64,000 bases of DNA from Ignavibacteriales bacterium. Its GTDB lineage: Bacteria; Bacteroidota; Ignavibacteria; Ignavibacteriales; Melioribacteraceae. How positions within the stretch are numbered: position 1 is the first letter of the stretch; each line of letters begins with the position of its first letter. Below the pieces are notes generated by a model, which saw only the letters and a program-made list of their open reading frames with translations, made no database searches and was not told the DNA's origin. The DNA lies in the NCBI GenBank assembly GCA_020635285.1, contig JACKAB010000009.1, positions 1-64,000 of the forward strand. The letters are read 5' to 3'. The position numbers were made by a program, and so were the translations under genes. Shown here piece by piece: positions 48,101 through 59,325 of this stretch.

Positions 48101-51100
48101 ATGATGGAGAAAAATGTGTTAGGGATAAAAAAATATCGAATGTTTTTCATCCTTATTTTATCAAGTTTAATTGTTACTACTACTGCTTTAAATGCCCAAA
48201 GAATAGTTGATAAAAATAAGGGCGATCATAACCAAACCAGAAAAGGTTTTATGGATGGAAACCTTGCGGCAACGGTCTATTATAACTTTGGTGAAATCGC
48301 AGATTGGGAAAATGAACCCAGCAGAAGCGGGGTTTGGCCAAAAGGTACAAATCATACTTATGTTGATGGAGTTGCAATAATTGTTCAAGCCGAGGCAAAG
48401 GATCCAAGCGGAAAAATAATCCATCCTTTAGAATCAAACTATTATGAGTTTACCAGATTTAATCAAGCTACCGGAGTAACTTACGGCTGGTGGCCTTTGC
48501 CCGATTATGCTGCAAAGTTTGGTTCCGAACCTGCAAGAAGCGATGTAAAAGCAACCTGGCCGATAAGCTGGCCCGATAGACCTTCTGATTGGGACGGTAC
48601 TTGGAATGGATTTTTTGGTAAAGGTGTATTTAATGCAGATGTTGAAACTTATTTTGTCTTTGATGATCATGAAGACAGGCAATATCTTTTAGAAAATAAT
48701 TTTACTCCAGATAGTGAAGACCCAGATAGAGGTGGATTAGGAATGCAAGTTAGAGCAAGAGGTTTTCAATGGTCTCAAGTTCTGGCTGAAGATGCAATAT
48801 TTTGGTTCTATGAAATAACAAACATGGGCGATTATGACTATGATAAAACTCTTTTTGCACAATATGTAGATTGGGGAATTGGTGGACATGATAATTCATC
48901 AAATAATGCTGGTGATTATAATGAATTACTTGATATGTCTTATGCTTGGTCTGCAGTGCCATTTGGCAGCCCAGGTAACTGGAGCCCCGTTGGATTGGCT
49001 GGATATGCTTTCTTGGAAAGCCCTGGTGTTCCCGATGATAGAAGAGATAATGATTCCGATGGACTAACCGATGAAAGAAGAGATAATGTTGCGAATATTT
49101 TTATTAATGATCCCAATCAAGATCCATTCATTTTAAATGCTGTTAGAGACACTGCAAAGTTTAGAGAATTTTATGCTTATTCTTGGAAACCTCATTGGGA
49201 TGCTGATGAGAATGCGAATTGGAAATCTTTTGAGGACTTAGATGCGAATAATGTTTGGGATCAAAATGAATCACTCTATGACGATGTTGGAAGTGATGGA
49301 TTAGGACCATTTGATGATGGTTATACCGGAGCTGATGCTGATGGAACACAAGGCAACGGCAAGCCCGATCAAGGGGAACCCAATTTTGGTATTCTTGATA
49401 AGGATGAGTCTGATCAATTAGGATTAACTGGCTTTGCAATTTATCCTGTTCATAAATATGAATTGGATAATGATGAAGAAAATTGGCAAGTTTTGACCGG
49501 TCTACCTACTCCGCATGGCCAAGAATTAATTGGAGTAAATTTAGCTAATTATTTCTCTAGTTCACTTTTCAGTATGAACGGAAGAAATAAATATTCCGCC
49601 GAGTCCGGTACAATACAAGAGACCGGAGAGACAGAAAGATTTTCAATGTCTATGATTTATGGAATAAACGAAAATGATTTATTTAGAAGAAAGAAAACAG
49701 TTCAGCAAATTTATAATGCCAATTACAGATTTGCTAAACCTCCTGAGAAGCCAATACTAAAAGCAATTCCTGGTGACGGCAAAGTAACCCTTTTTTGGGA
49801 TGACAGAGCTGAAAAAACTTTTGATGCATTCTATCAGCGTGTTAATTTTGAAGGATATAGAATATACAGATCAACTGAACCTAACTTTATAGAAAATAAA
49901 ATTATTACAGATGCATTTGGTAAGGCAACTTATCGCGATCCTATTGCTCAATATGATTTGATTGATAACGAAAAAGGTTTGCATCCAATAGATGTTAACG
50001 GAGCACTCTTTTATCTTGGCAATGATACTGGTCTTAAGCATTCTTTTATTGATTCAACGGTACAAAATGGGCAGACTTATTACTATGCAGTTTCTGCTTA
50101 TGATAAGGGTTTTACCACAATTAATATCGAAGGTTCATTTGAAGGAATTCCTCCATCAGAAACAACAACAATACTTAAACAAGATATAAATGGAATTGTA
50201 ACGTCTGATATTAATACTGCCGTTATTACTCCCACGGCACCTGCCGCCGGTTATGTCCCTCCGCAAATCCAATCATTTGAAGGCAGCGGCCCAGGAACTG
50301 GAACAGTATCTTTAACAATATTAGATCCAGATTCTGTAAAAATTTTAGTACTTATAGATTGGAATTTAGTGAGAATTCAATTTATCATAACGCGTCAATT
50401 CCTCAATATTCTCTTATAAATACTTCATCTAATGATACATTGATAAAAAATGAAAAAATTAACCGGAGGCAGCATCCAAACTGCTGTTAAAAATGGAATT
50501 ACAATAGATATTAAAAATGATACAACTGTTTCAATTGATTTTGATAATTCTAAATGGATAAATGGAAATAGTAATTATATTGTTCAAGTTGGTTTTGATT
50601 CAAGATTTCAAGCTGCTTATCAAGGCAGAAGAATATTTTATCCTGCAGATTTTGAAATTCAAATAACAGAACCTGGAATGGGAGATCTTTCTTATCCATC
50701 TTCAACATTCAGTCAACCCATTCAATCGAACATAATTATTAAAAATATTACTGATGGGAACGACCATCAACAATTTATTTTAGAGATGAAAATAAGAATA
50801 CACTATTTGATGATGGTGATGCAGTGTTTATAATTTTTGGAGACTCAGTTGGTAAACCCGTTACAAAGAATACCAATCTACATGCAAGCTGGTCCGTAAG
50901 TATTTTTAATGATACTACATTGGCTGAGGATAAAAGAATTCATCCTGAGTTTGGTGACGTTTATAAAGTTGTAACTAAAAAACCTTTTAGAAACGGTGAA
51001 TTTTTCGAATTCACAACTAAAGCTCAAGATATGGATTTGTCTAAAGCAAAAACTGATTTGGATAATATTGCAGTTGTGCCAAATCCTTATGTAGGTGCAG

Positions 51101-51369
51101 CATCTTGGGAAAAATTCTCAACCGAAGTTGGCAGGGGTGAAAGAAAAATATATTTCACTCACTTGCCAAACGAATGTACAATTAGAATTTATACCATAAG
51201 CGGTAAACTTGTAAACACTATTGAGCACAGTAGCACAATAGCTGATGGGCAAGAAAGTTGGGATTTAGTTTCTAGAGATGCAATGGATATTGCTTACGGT
51301 GTTTATATATTTCATGTTGATGCACCTGGAATTGGAGAAAAAATTGGAAGGTTCGCAATTGTTAAATAA
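48101..51369 (+). CDS. Large secreted protein of TonB locus, frameshifts near 3' end
   Basis: The protein of about 1090 residues starts with a signal peptide and has tryptophan- and aspartate-rich segments (WWPLPDYAAKFGSEP, FWFYEITNMGDYDYDK, LGPFDDGYTGADADG), a fibronectin III-like region (VTLFWDDRAEKTFDAF, then YYYAVSAYDKG) and a C-terminal part like a T9SS sorting domain (IRIYTISGKLVNTIEHS, then GVYIFHVDA). Indels near 50375, 50440 and 50825 split the end into pieces at 48101-50419, 50450-50833 and 50824-51369. I have seen this protein type next to TonB receptors and PorV-like proteins in Ignavibacteria-like genomes but do not know its function. It may be an extracellular glycan-binding partner of the receptor. 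Confidence 0.6.
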
Positions 51370-51409
51370 AAAATTAAACATAAAAAAAATTAATCTACGC
51401 GGGGAAACT

Positions 51410-52450
51410 ATGCGTAAATATTATTTCGTAAAAATTTTCTTAATTATAGTGGTAATTATTTTTTATAACAATAATATGTATTCACAAAATGTTTCTAAAA
51501 CCGGAACTACAGCCGCGGAATTTTTGGAAATTGGAGTTGGGGCAAATGCGCTTGGAATGGGGGGAGCATTTGTAAGTATTGCTAATGATGCTTCAGCACT
51601 TTATTGGAACGCTGGGGGTATTGCAAATTTAACTAAGAATGAAGTAATAGTTGTGCATACTGATTGGATAGCAGAAACTAATTTTGATTACGCAGGTTTA
51701 GCTATTCCGTTAGGTGATTTTGGAACATTTGGATTTAGTTTTACATCTTTATCAATGGAAGATATGAAGGTTAGAACCATTGAATTACCGGATGGAACAG
51801 GTGAGTATTTTTCGGCATCAGATATATCATTGGGGATTTCTTATGCGAGACAATTAACTGAAAGATTCTCAATAGGATTTACAGCAAAATATATTGAACA
51901 GAATATATGGCATATGAAAGCAAGTGCTTTTGCTATTGATGCCGGAACGATATTTAAAACTGATTTATTCGGCGGAATGATAATTGGTGCAGCTATTTCT
52001 AATTTTGGAACTGCAATGCAATTAGATGGAAGAGATGCACGTTATTATATTAGAGTTGATGATACCAAACTTGGTTCCAATGAAAGAATTCCAACCAATA
52101 TCGAATTAGACTCTTGGGATTTACCACTTATTTTTCAAATAGGTGTTTCAACAAAAGCTTTTGAAGTTGAAAATTATGCACTAACAGTTGCCGCAGACGC
52201 AATTGTTCCAAATAATGATTACCAAAGTGTTAATCTTGGTGCCGAGTTTTCATTTATGAATATTGTCAAAAAAATTAGAGGTGGGTATAATTCACTTTTC
52301 CTCAAAGAAGCTGAAGGTGGTTTGTCAATGGGGATTGGAGTTGATTCGCAAATGCTCTTAAGTGTTGCTACTGTTAATTTTGATTATGCTTATCGTGATT
52401 TCGGAAGACTAAAAAATGTTCACACATTTTCTTTAGGAATAAAGTTTTAG
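51410..52450 (+). CDS. PorV/PorQ-family outer-membrane protein
   Basis: The mature 320-residue barrel begins GTTAAEFLEIGVGANALGMG and contains ASALYWNAGGIANL, both diagnostic of the PorV/PorQ-UPF0164 family, which in other FCB bacteria shuttles T9SS cargo or acts as an outer-membrane porin. A longer frame from 51278 exists, but ATG 51410 has GGGGAAAC just upstream and opens directly with the signal peptide (KIFLIIVVIIFYNN). It follows a T9SS-type protein gene, so a link with surface display of the neighbours is likely. Confidence 0.85.
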   Translation: MRKYYFVKIFLIIVVIIFYNNNMYSQNVSKTGTTAAEFLEIGVGANALGMGGAFVSIANDASALYWNAGGIANLTKNEVIVVHTDWIAETNFDYAGLAIPLGDFGTFGFSFTSLSMEDMKVRTIELPDGTGEYFSASDISLGISYARQLTERFSIGFTAKYIEQNIWHMKASAFAIDAGTIFKTDLFGGMIIGAAISNFGTAMQLDGRDARYYIRVDDTKLGSNERIPTNIELDSWDLPLIFQIGVSTKAFEVENYALTVAADAIVPNNDYQSVNLGAEFSFMNIVKKIRGGYNSLFLKEAEGGLSMGIGVDSQMLLSVATVNFDYAYRDFGRLKNVHTFSLGIKF

Positions 52451-52487
52451 CAAATAAATTAACGATAAGATTTTTAAATAAATCGCT

Positions 52488-54013
52488 ATGAAAATTTACG
52501 GTCTAATAATAATATTTATATTCTTCCTTTTGTTTGATCAATTTATATGCTCAAACATTATTCGCTGATAAGAATTCAGGCAATGTCAATCCAAATGATA
52601 TTCTTGCATCTGTTGATACAATAAACATTACGGCAGAAGAATTTTTTTATAATTACGAATTTGGTCCCGCATTTACTAAGCGTGAAAAAAAAATCAAAAG
52701 AAACGCACTTAAATTTTATGATAAACGAAAAACTATTAGCATTAGAAGGTTATAAAAATAATTTATTAGATAAGCCCGAGACTAAAAATATTTATAATAA
52801 TATTGAAGATGACTTAGCAACTGAAGAATTGTTTAAGGAAGAAATTCTAAGCAAAGTTAAAATTACGGATTCAGAAATTAATAATGTAGTTAATCAAAAG
52901 AAAATTGATTTAGAAATAAGATGGATTTATTCCACAGATGAAAATGAAATGAAAATGATTTCTAAGCTGTTGAGTGATAAATCTTTATTCGATTCGTTAT
53001 ATAATTCACAAATAAATGATTCAGTTTTTACTGACAAGAGAGAAATGAAAATTTCTAAATTTAATTTAAATAAAAAAAATCCGGCTCTGGCTAAAATAAT
53101 TGACACGATGAAAGTTGGAGAAATTACAAAACCTATAAATATTGAAGATGGTTGGTATATAATTAAATATGATAATAAAATTGTGAGTCTAATTTCTACC
53201 GAATCTGAAAATATAAGGTTAAGCAAAGAAGCAAAAGAAGCATTAACAAAATATAAAATGGATTCTCTATCTGATAGTTATGTGAATAAAATTTTATTTG
53301 AAAGTAATTCAACAATTAAGAGAGATGCTTTTAATATTCTAAGATCTTATCTTGGGAAATTTATTTTGTCAAAAGAAAAATATAATAGTTGGGATTTAGA
53401 TGGAAAATTAGAAACTGCATTAAACAATTTAGGGATTTCTAAAAATGATAAATATTCGGGAATAGATCTTCTTGAGTCGGCTGATAAAAATTATACTTTG
53501 GATGACTTTTTATTCTGGTTTCAACCGCGTGAGTTGTATATAAAGTTTAATAAGCATGATTTAGAAGAATTTTCTAAATCATTACAAAATTATGTTTGGC
53601 AAATGTTGAGAGATAATTTACTTGCACAAATTGCAAAAGAGAAAAATTATTATGAGAACGATTGGGTTAAACGGCAAAGTAAATGGTGGAAAGATAAAAT
53701 AGTATACTCGGCGTTAAGAAATCAATACGCTAATTCAATTGAGCTAAAACAAAGTGAAATCGTTACGCCAATGACTAATGATAATACTACTGCTGAAACA
53801 ATGAGTGAAGAGCTTACACAAAAAATTTTACATAAAATATTGGAATTAAAGCAAAATGTAAAAATAAATATTAACAAGGATTTATTAAATAAAATATCAG
53901 TTACCTCTGAAGAAGATAAAAAAGCTATAAATTTGTATTCAATCAAAAAAGGCGGTTTAATTCCACGACCGGCTTATCCTTCAATCGATTCCGATTGGGC
54001 GGCATGGCAATAA
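52488..54013 (+). CDS. Parvulin-like peptidyl-prolyl isomerase (SurA-type), frameshifts
   Basis: The signal peptide (LIIIFIFFLLFDQF) is in one frame and the start of the mature part (ILASVDTINITAEEFFYNYE) in another, joined by an indel near 52550; a second indel near 52690 leads into the main frame 52661-54013. The main frame has SurA-like helices (HLNFMINEKLLALEGYKN) and a PPIC-type core (DLEIRWIYSTDENEMKM, KISKFNLNKKN, AKIIDTMKVGEITKP, DGWYIIKYDN). Such chaperones help fold outer-membrane proteins, fitting the receptor and PorV-like genes upstream. Its stop overlaps the start of the sugar-binding lipoprotein (TAATG). Confidence 0.65.
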
Positions 54014-55304
54014 TGTTTAAAGGAATAAATATTGTTTATTTATTTGTCGCTCTTACATTAATTTCATGCAACAGTGATCATAATAAAAACAGTGATGATT
54101 TGGTTTATTGGTCATCTAACAATTCCTACGAAATTAATTATGCAAAAGCAATCACACAAAAATGGAACAAAAACAATAGCCAATTTAAAGTAAGTTTTCA
54201 ACCGGTTCCGGAAGGACAGAGCAGTGAGGAGATTATTTTAGCTGCTGTGGTTGGAGAAACTACTCCAGATATTTATTCTAACATGTGGCAGGGTGATGTT
54301 GAAGCATACGCACAAGCTGGTGTATTGATTCCATTGGATACACTTGATGGTTTTATGGAATTTCTTTATAACAGATGCGATAGCAGTGTTGTTGAAGAAA
54401 TTAGATCTTTAGATGGACACATTTATCAAATTCCGTGGAAGATAAATCCAATAATGTTAATCTATAATGAAAAAATTATTGATACTCTAAGTTTACATAG
54501 ACCACCCAAAGATTATTCTGAGTTTTTTCATTTGTCTAGAGAATTTCAAAAAGATACTGATGGTGATGGTTATGTTGATAGATGGCTTGGATATGCTGAA
54601 GTACATGTTACTTGGTGGCAGAGATTTTTTGATTTTTATCCATTATACCTTGCTGCTTCTGGCGGAGCTTCTTTAGTTAAGAATAAAAAGGCAGTTTTCA
54701 ACAATGAATACGCTATTAATGTATTCAAGTTTTTAAGAAGTTTATACGAGAAAAATTATTTTTCTAAAGAAAGACTATCGGCACGTCAAGATGTATTTTT
54801 GGCAAGTGTTATTGCTACTCGTTTTACTGGTCCATGGGAAATAATGCACTCTGATAATTTTAAACCAGAAGGATTTGAATACAACTTTGCCCCAATGCCA
54901 GTGCCGGATAATCATGTTGGTCCAATTTACACTTATGGAGACCCAAAAAATATTGTGATTTTTAACACTTGCAAGAAACCGGAAAATGCTTGGCAGTATT
55001 TAAAACAATGATAACGGCTGAAGGAGATTTGGAATTGCTTGACATAACAAATCAACTTCCCCGAAGAAAAGATTTGGTTGAAAATAAATTGTTTGAAAAA
55101 TATTTTAATGAAAATCCTAAAATGAAAACTTTTGCTTTCCAATCAAAATATGTAAGAGGAACAGATGCCTCACCTGTACTTAAAGAAGTGTTCGATTTGA
55201 TTTCTCAACAGTATGAGGCGTGCGTAGTTTATGGAACCAAAACTCCCGAACAAGCTGTGCAGGATGCCGCAGATGCAGTTGACTTACTTTATCTTGTTGA
55301 ATAA
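54013..55304 (+). CDS. ABC transporter sugar-binding lipoprotein, one frameshift
   Basis: The signal ends in the lipobox LTLISC. The mature protein has the family 1 solute-binding layout (ITQKWNKNNSQFKVSFQPVP, TTPDIYSNMWQGD, IPWKINPIMLIYNEKI, ASGGASLVKNKKAVFNNEY, IATRFTGPWEIMHS), as in sugar-specific ABC importers. An indel near 55000 shifts from frame 53995-55011 to 54969-55304 (ITNQLPRRKDLVENKLF, ASPVLKEVFDL). ATG 54013 is chosen over TTG 53995 because it overlaps the upstream stop and starts just before the signal peptide. The two permeases follow. Confidence 0.88.
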
Positions 55305-55306
55305 AT

Positions 55307-56169
55307 ATGAAAATTAATAAACAAAAATATTGCCTTACTTATTAGTTTCACCTTACTTGGTGCATTTTTTTCTGTTTATTGCTTTTCCAGTTGTATTTTC
55401 AATTGTTTTAACATTCCATAAGTGGAATATAATTTCCCCGATGGAATTTGTTGGGGTAAAGAATTATGTAAGACTTTTCAACGATAAAATATTTTTTAAA
55501 TCAATGATAAACACTTTAATATTTCTTGCAATTCATATTCCACTGCAAATAATTGTTGCGTTATTTTTAGCAGAAGTATTAAATCAAAAATTAAAATTCC
55601 AAGGTTTTTTTAGGGCCGCTTTTTTTCTACCTGTGATTGTCAGTGGTGTTGTTGTTACAATTTTATGGCAACAGATGTTTGGCTTCGATACGGGACTTCT
55701 TAACCGAATGCTTGTCACAATTGGACTTGGAAAAGTCGGCTGGTTAACTGATCCAGATGTAGCAATGACCTCAATTGCGGTAATGGCAACATGGAAGAAT
55801 GTAGGGCTTTACATAGTTTTATTTTTAGTTGGTTTGCAAACAGTTCCAACTCATTATTACGAAGCTGCTGATTTAGAAGGTGCTTCGAGAATGCAGAAGT
55901 TTTTTAAGATCACTTTGCCAATGATTAATCCAACAATATTTATGGTTGTAATTTTATCAACAATTGGTGGGTTTTCATTATTTATTGAACCATATATTAT
56001 GACTGGCGGAGGACCTTTAAATAGTACCATCTCGGCTGTCCTTTATATTTATAAGCAAGGATTCTTTTATTATCATATGGGGTATGCTGCAACACTTGGA
56101 TTATTTTTTGCTTTAATAATATTTACGGTTGTAATACTTCAGAAAAAATTCGTTGAGACAAACAATTGA
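55307..56169 (+). CDS. ABC sugar transporter permease 1, one frameshift at the start
   Basis: Six membrane segments and the EAA-like loop (EAADLEGASRMQKFFKITLPMI) identify a MalF-type sugar permease. The open frame begins with TTG 55330, but an ATG at 55307 (MKINKQK) two bases after the upstream stop is in another frame, and one extra A in the A-run at 55321 would join them as KINKQKILPYLLVSP. I take this as the true start. It overlaps the next permease by 4 bp. Confidence 0.88.
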
Positions 56170-56984
56170 AATCAGTGAAGAAAATATTATTTTATCTTTT
56201 GCTTACAATAGGAGCAATCGCTTTTATTTATCCATTCTATTGGATGATCACAGCATCACTTGCTCCGGAAAGTGAAATTAGTAATTTAACTTTATTTCCT
56301 TCTTCCATATCATTAAACAGTTATAAGCAGATGGTTGAAAAAATTCCAATCGGAAGATCGCTAATTAACAGCATATTTGTTGCTTCCTCGGTAACATTTG
56401 GAGTTTTAATTATTGGTTCAATGGTTGGTTATGCTTTATCCAGATTGGATTTTAAGGGGAGAGATACAATTTTTTATATTATCATTTTTACAATGACTTT
56501 ACCATTTCAAATTACACTTATTCCTCAATATATTATTATGGTAAAGTTTGGCTGGATTGATACTTATTATTCGCTTATCGTCCCTTATTTAAGTAATGCT
56601 TTAGCTATTATAATGTTTCGTCAATATTTCAAAACAATTTCACAAAGCTTAATAGATGCTGCAAGGCTGGATGGATGCGGCGAACTTCAAATAATATTTA
56701 GAATCCTATGGCCTAATTCTATACCTGCAATAGTTACAATAGGAATAATTACTTTTATGGCATCATGGAATGAAGTTCTATGGCCATTGATTGTAATAAG
56801 AGATGAAAGTTTAATGACCATGCCTCAACTGGTAACTCTGTTTGCAGTTGGCGGAAGAGCAGAATCGCAACTTGGTGTTGTGTTATCCTCGGCAGTTATG
56901 TTAGCATTACCAATTATTTTAGCGTATTTATTTTTCCAAAAATATTTCATACAAAGTATGGCTTCAACAGGAATTAAAGAATAG
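56166..56984 (+). CDS. ABC sugar transporter permease 2
   Basis: The 272-residue MalG-type permease has YPFYWMITASLAPESEI after the first membrane segment, and the EAA loop appears as DAARLDGCGELQIIFRILWP. It forms a heterodimer with the previous permease. The ATP-binding subunit (MsmK/UgpC-like) is not in the window and is probably shared from elsewhere in the genome, as is common for these importers. Confidence 0.9.
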   Translation: MKSVKKILFYLLLTIGAIAFIYPFYWMITASLAPESEISNLTLFPSSISLNSYKQMVEKIPIGRSLINSIFVASSVTFGVLIIGSMVGYALSRLDFKGRDTIFYIIIFTMTLPFQITLIPQYIIMVKFGWIDTYYSLIVPYLSNALAIIMFRQYFKTISQSLIDAARLDGCGELQIIFRILWPNSIPAIVTIGIITFMASWNEVLWPLIVIRDESLMTMPQLVTLFAVGGRAESQLGVVLSSAVMLALPIILAYLFFQKYFIQSMASTGIKE

Positions 56985-56988
56985 CAAT

Positions 56989-59325
56989 ATGAATAAAAAA
57001 AAGATTCCAAATAAAATAGCTTTTATAGGTGATTATTTACCTCGTAAATGTGGCATTGCAACTTTTACGTCTGATATATTTGCAAATATTGATATTCAAT
57101 ATCCCCATAATAATTGCTTTGTAATTGCAGTGAATGATATAAAGGAAGGCTATAATTATCCAAAGGAAGTAAAATTTGAAATAGAAGAGCAAGAGCTTGC
57201 TTCCTATCGGCGAGCGGCGGATTTCCTTAATTTCAATAATATCGAAGTTGTTTCATTACAGCATGAATTTGGAATATATGGCGGACAATCCGGCAGTCAT
57301 ATTCTTGCACTCTTAAGAGATTTACATGTCCCTGTTGTAACTACTTTACACACAATACTAGAAAAACCAACATCTGGACAATTCTTAGTAGTGAAGGAAC
57401 TTATAAAACTTTCTGCACGTCTAGTTTCGATGACTGAAAAAGGCAAAACTTTTCTTACAGAAATTTACAAAGCTCCGGTTGGAAAAATTGATGTTATTCC
57501 TCATGGAATTCCAGATATGGCTTTTGTTGACCCTAATTTTTACAAGGACCAATTTGGAGTTGAAGGAAAACAAGTGATCTTAACCTTTGGACTTCTTTCT
57601 CCACAAAAGGGAATTGAAAATGTTCTAAGAGCAATGCCAGAAATACTTAAGGAATTTCCAAATGTTGTATATGTAATACTTGGAGCAACTCATCCAAATC
57701 TTGTGAAGGAGCATGGAGAAATTTATAGAATGAATCTTGAGCGGATATCTGCTGATCTTGGAATTAAAAAGAATGTAATCTTTTACAACAGATTTGTTGA
57801 TATAGAAGAACTAAAAGCATTCATTGGAATGTGTGATATCTATATTACACCTTACATAAATAAAGCACAAATAACTTCCGGAACGCTGGCTTATGCATTC
57901 GGTTGCGGAAAAGCAGTTGTATCAACACCTTACTGGCATGCTGAAGAGCTTTTAGCAGAAGGTAGAGGAGTTCTAGTTCCATTTGCAGATTCAAAAGCTA
58001 TTTCAACTGAAATTATAAGTTTATTAAAAGATGAAAAGCGTCGTCATGCAATGAGAAAAAAAGCCTTTTTGCTTGGGCGCAAAATGATTTGGAGTGAAAC
58101 TGCTCAACATTATATGCACTCTTTTCAAAAAGCTCGCCTTCCCAAAAATGAAAAGTCACCTCGTATTTATGCTGTTAAAACTCTAGAAGAAAAAAGGGAA
58201 GAGCTTCCTTTAATTAAATTAAATCATTTGATCCGTATGACAGATTCAACAGGTTTATACCATCATGCAATTGGGTCAATTCCAAATTACGGAGAGGGTT
58301 ATTGTACTGACGATAATGCACGTGCATTAATACTTACGGTATTACTCGAAGAAACATATCCTGATAATCAAATTATTCATGATCTTTCAAGTCGCTACTC
58401 AGCGTTTGTGAATTATGCTTTTGATACAAAGGCTAAACAGTTTAGAAATTTTATGAGTTATGATAGAAAATGGATTAATTCTGTTGGCTCAGATGACTGT
58501 CAAGGGAGATCAATTTGGGCATTGGGAGCTTGCGCGGGCAGATCAAAATATCCGAATTTTCATATGTGGGGCGCGCAATTATTTAATCAGGCAATTCAGT
58601 CTGTGGAGGCATTAACTTCTCCGCGTGCTTGGGCTTTTTCATTGTTGGGAATTCACGAATATTTAAAAAGGATGAGCGGAGATACAATTGCCAATCAGAT
58701 AAGAGATGTAATTACTGAGCGCTTGACTAGTCTTTATGATTCTGTTGCAAACGAAGAATGGATCTGGTTTGAAGAAATTTTAACTTATGATAATGCAGTA
58801 ATTCCACGATCCTTAATTGTAAACGGAGTACAGACCGGAAATGAAAAATCCTTAGAGATTGGATTAAAAACTTTAAGATGGCTTATAAAAATTCAAACAA
58901 GTGAACAAGGAAATTTTAGGCCAATTGGCTCAAATGGATTTTATTTAAAAGGCGGAAAAAGAGCAAAATATGACCAGCAGCCCATTGAGGCTTATTCAAT
59001 GTTATCAGCTTGTTTAGAAGCTACAAGAGCAACTGATGAAAAATTTTGGTTAGAATCTGCAAAGAATATCTTCGAATGGTTTTTAGGAAGGAATGATTTA
59101 GGTATTCCTTTATATGACACAAAGACCGCTGGATGTCACGACGGACTTCATGTAGATAGAATAAACCAAAACCAGGGTGGGGAATCAACACTTGCATTTT
59201 TACTCTCTTTGGTTGAAATGCATATTATGGAAAATTCTATTCGTTCTTTTGAAAGGCTTAAAGGACTTGAACAACTTGAAAATATTATTGAAAAACAAAT
59301 AATGGATAAACATGAAAGCAATTAG
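56989..59325 (+). CDS. GT4 glycosyltransferase fused to (alpha/alpha) barrel-like domain
   Basis: Residues 1 to about 390 are a GT-B fold glycosyltransferase of family 4 type (PRKCGIATFTSDIF, VSLQHEFGIYGGQSGSH, LTFGLLSPQKGIENVLRAMP, GTLAYAFGCGKAVVSTPYW with the donor-binding E after it). Residues about 400-778 are all-helical with NYGEGYCTDDNARALIL, SDDCQGRSIWALG, PRAWAFSLLGIHEYL and NQGGESTLAFLLSL, an (alpha/alpha)6-like toroid. This two-part protein is often found beside GH130 phosphorylases. The C-terminal domain is clearly related to the lipoprotein at 61708. The natural product is unknown; it may make a mannosyl-containing glycoside. It overlaps the following GH130 gene by 14 bp. Confidence 0.82.
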   Translation: MNKKKIPNKIAFIGDYLPRKCGIATFTSDIFANIDIQYPHNNCFVIAVNDIKEGYNYPKEVKFEIEEQELASYRRAADFLNFNNIEVVSLQHEFGIYGGQSGSHILALLRDLHVPVVTTLHTILEKPTSGQFLVVKELIKLSARLVSMTEKGKTFLTEIYKAPVGKIDVIPHGIPDMAFVDPNFYKDQFGVEGKQVILTFGLLSPQKGIENVLRAMPEILKEFPNVVYVILGATHPNLVKEHGEIYRMNLERISADLGIKKNVIFYNRFVDIEELKAFIGMCDIYITPYINKAQITSGTLAYAFGCGKAVVSTPYWHAEELLAEGRGVLVPFADSKAISTEIISLLKDEKRRHAMRKKAFLLGRKMIWSETAQHYMHSFQKARLPKNEKSPRIYAVKTLEEKREELPLIKLNHLIRMTDSTGLYHHAIGSIPNYGEGYCTDDNARALILTVLLEETYPDNQIIHDLSSRYSAFVNYAFDTKAKQFRNFMSYDRKWINSVGSDDCQGRSIWALGACAGRSKYPNFHMWGAQLFNQAIQSVEALTSPRAWAFSLLGIHEYLKRMSGDTIANQIRDVITERLTSLYDSVANEEWIWFEEILTYDNAVIPRSLIVNGVQTGNEKSLEIGLKTLRWLIKIQTSEQGNFRPIGSNGFYLKGGKRAKYDQQPIEAYSMLSACLEATRATDEKFWLESAKNIFEWFLGRNDLGIPLYDTKTAGCHDGLHVDRINQNQGGESTLAFLLSLVEMHIMENSIRSFERLKGLEQLENIIEKQIMDKHESN

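Noticed and set aside
48188..49439. Minus-strand open frames inside the large secreted protein gene
   Set aside because: They are shadows of the plus-strand gene with unlikely composition.
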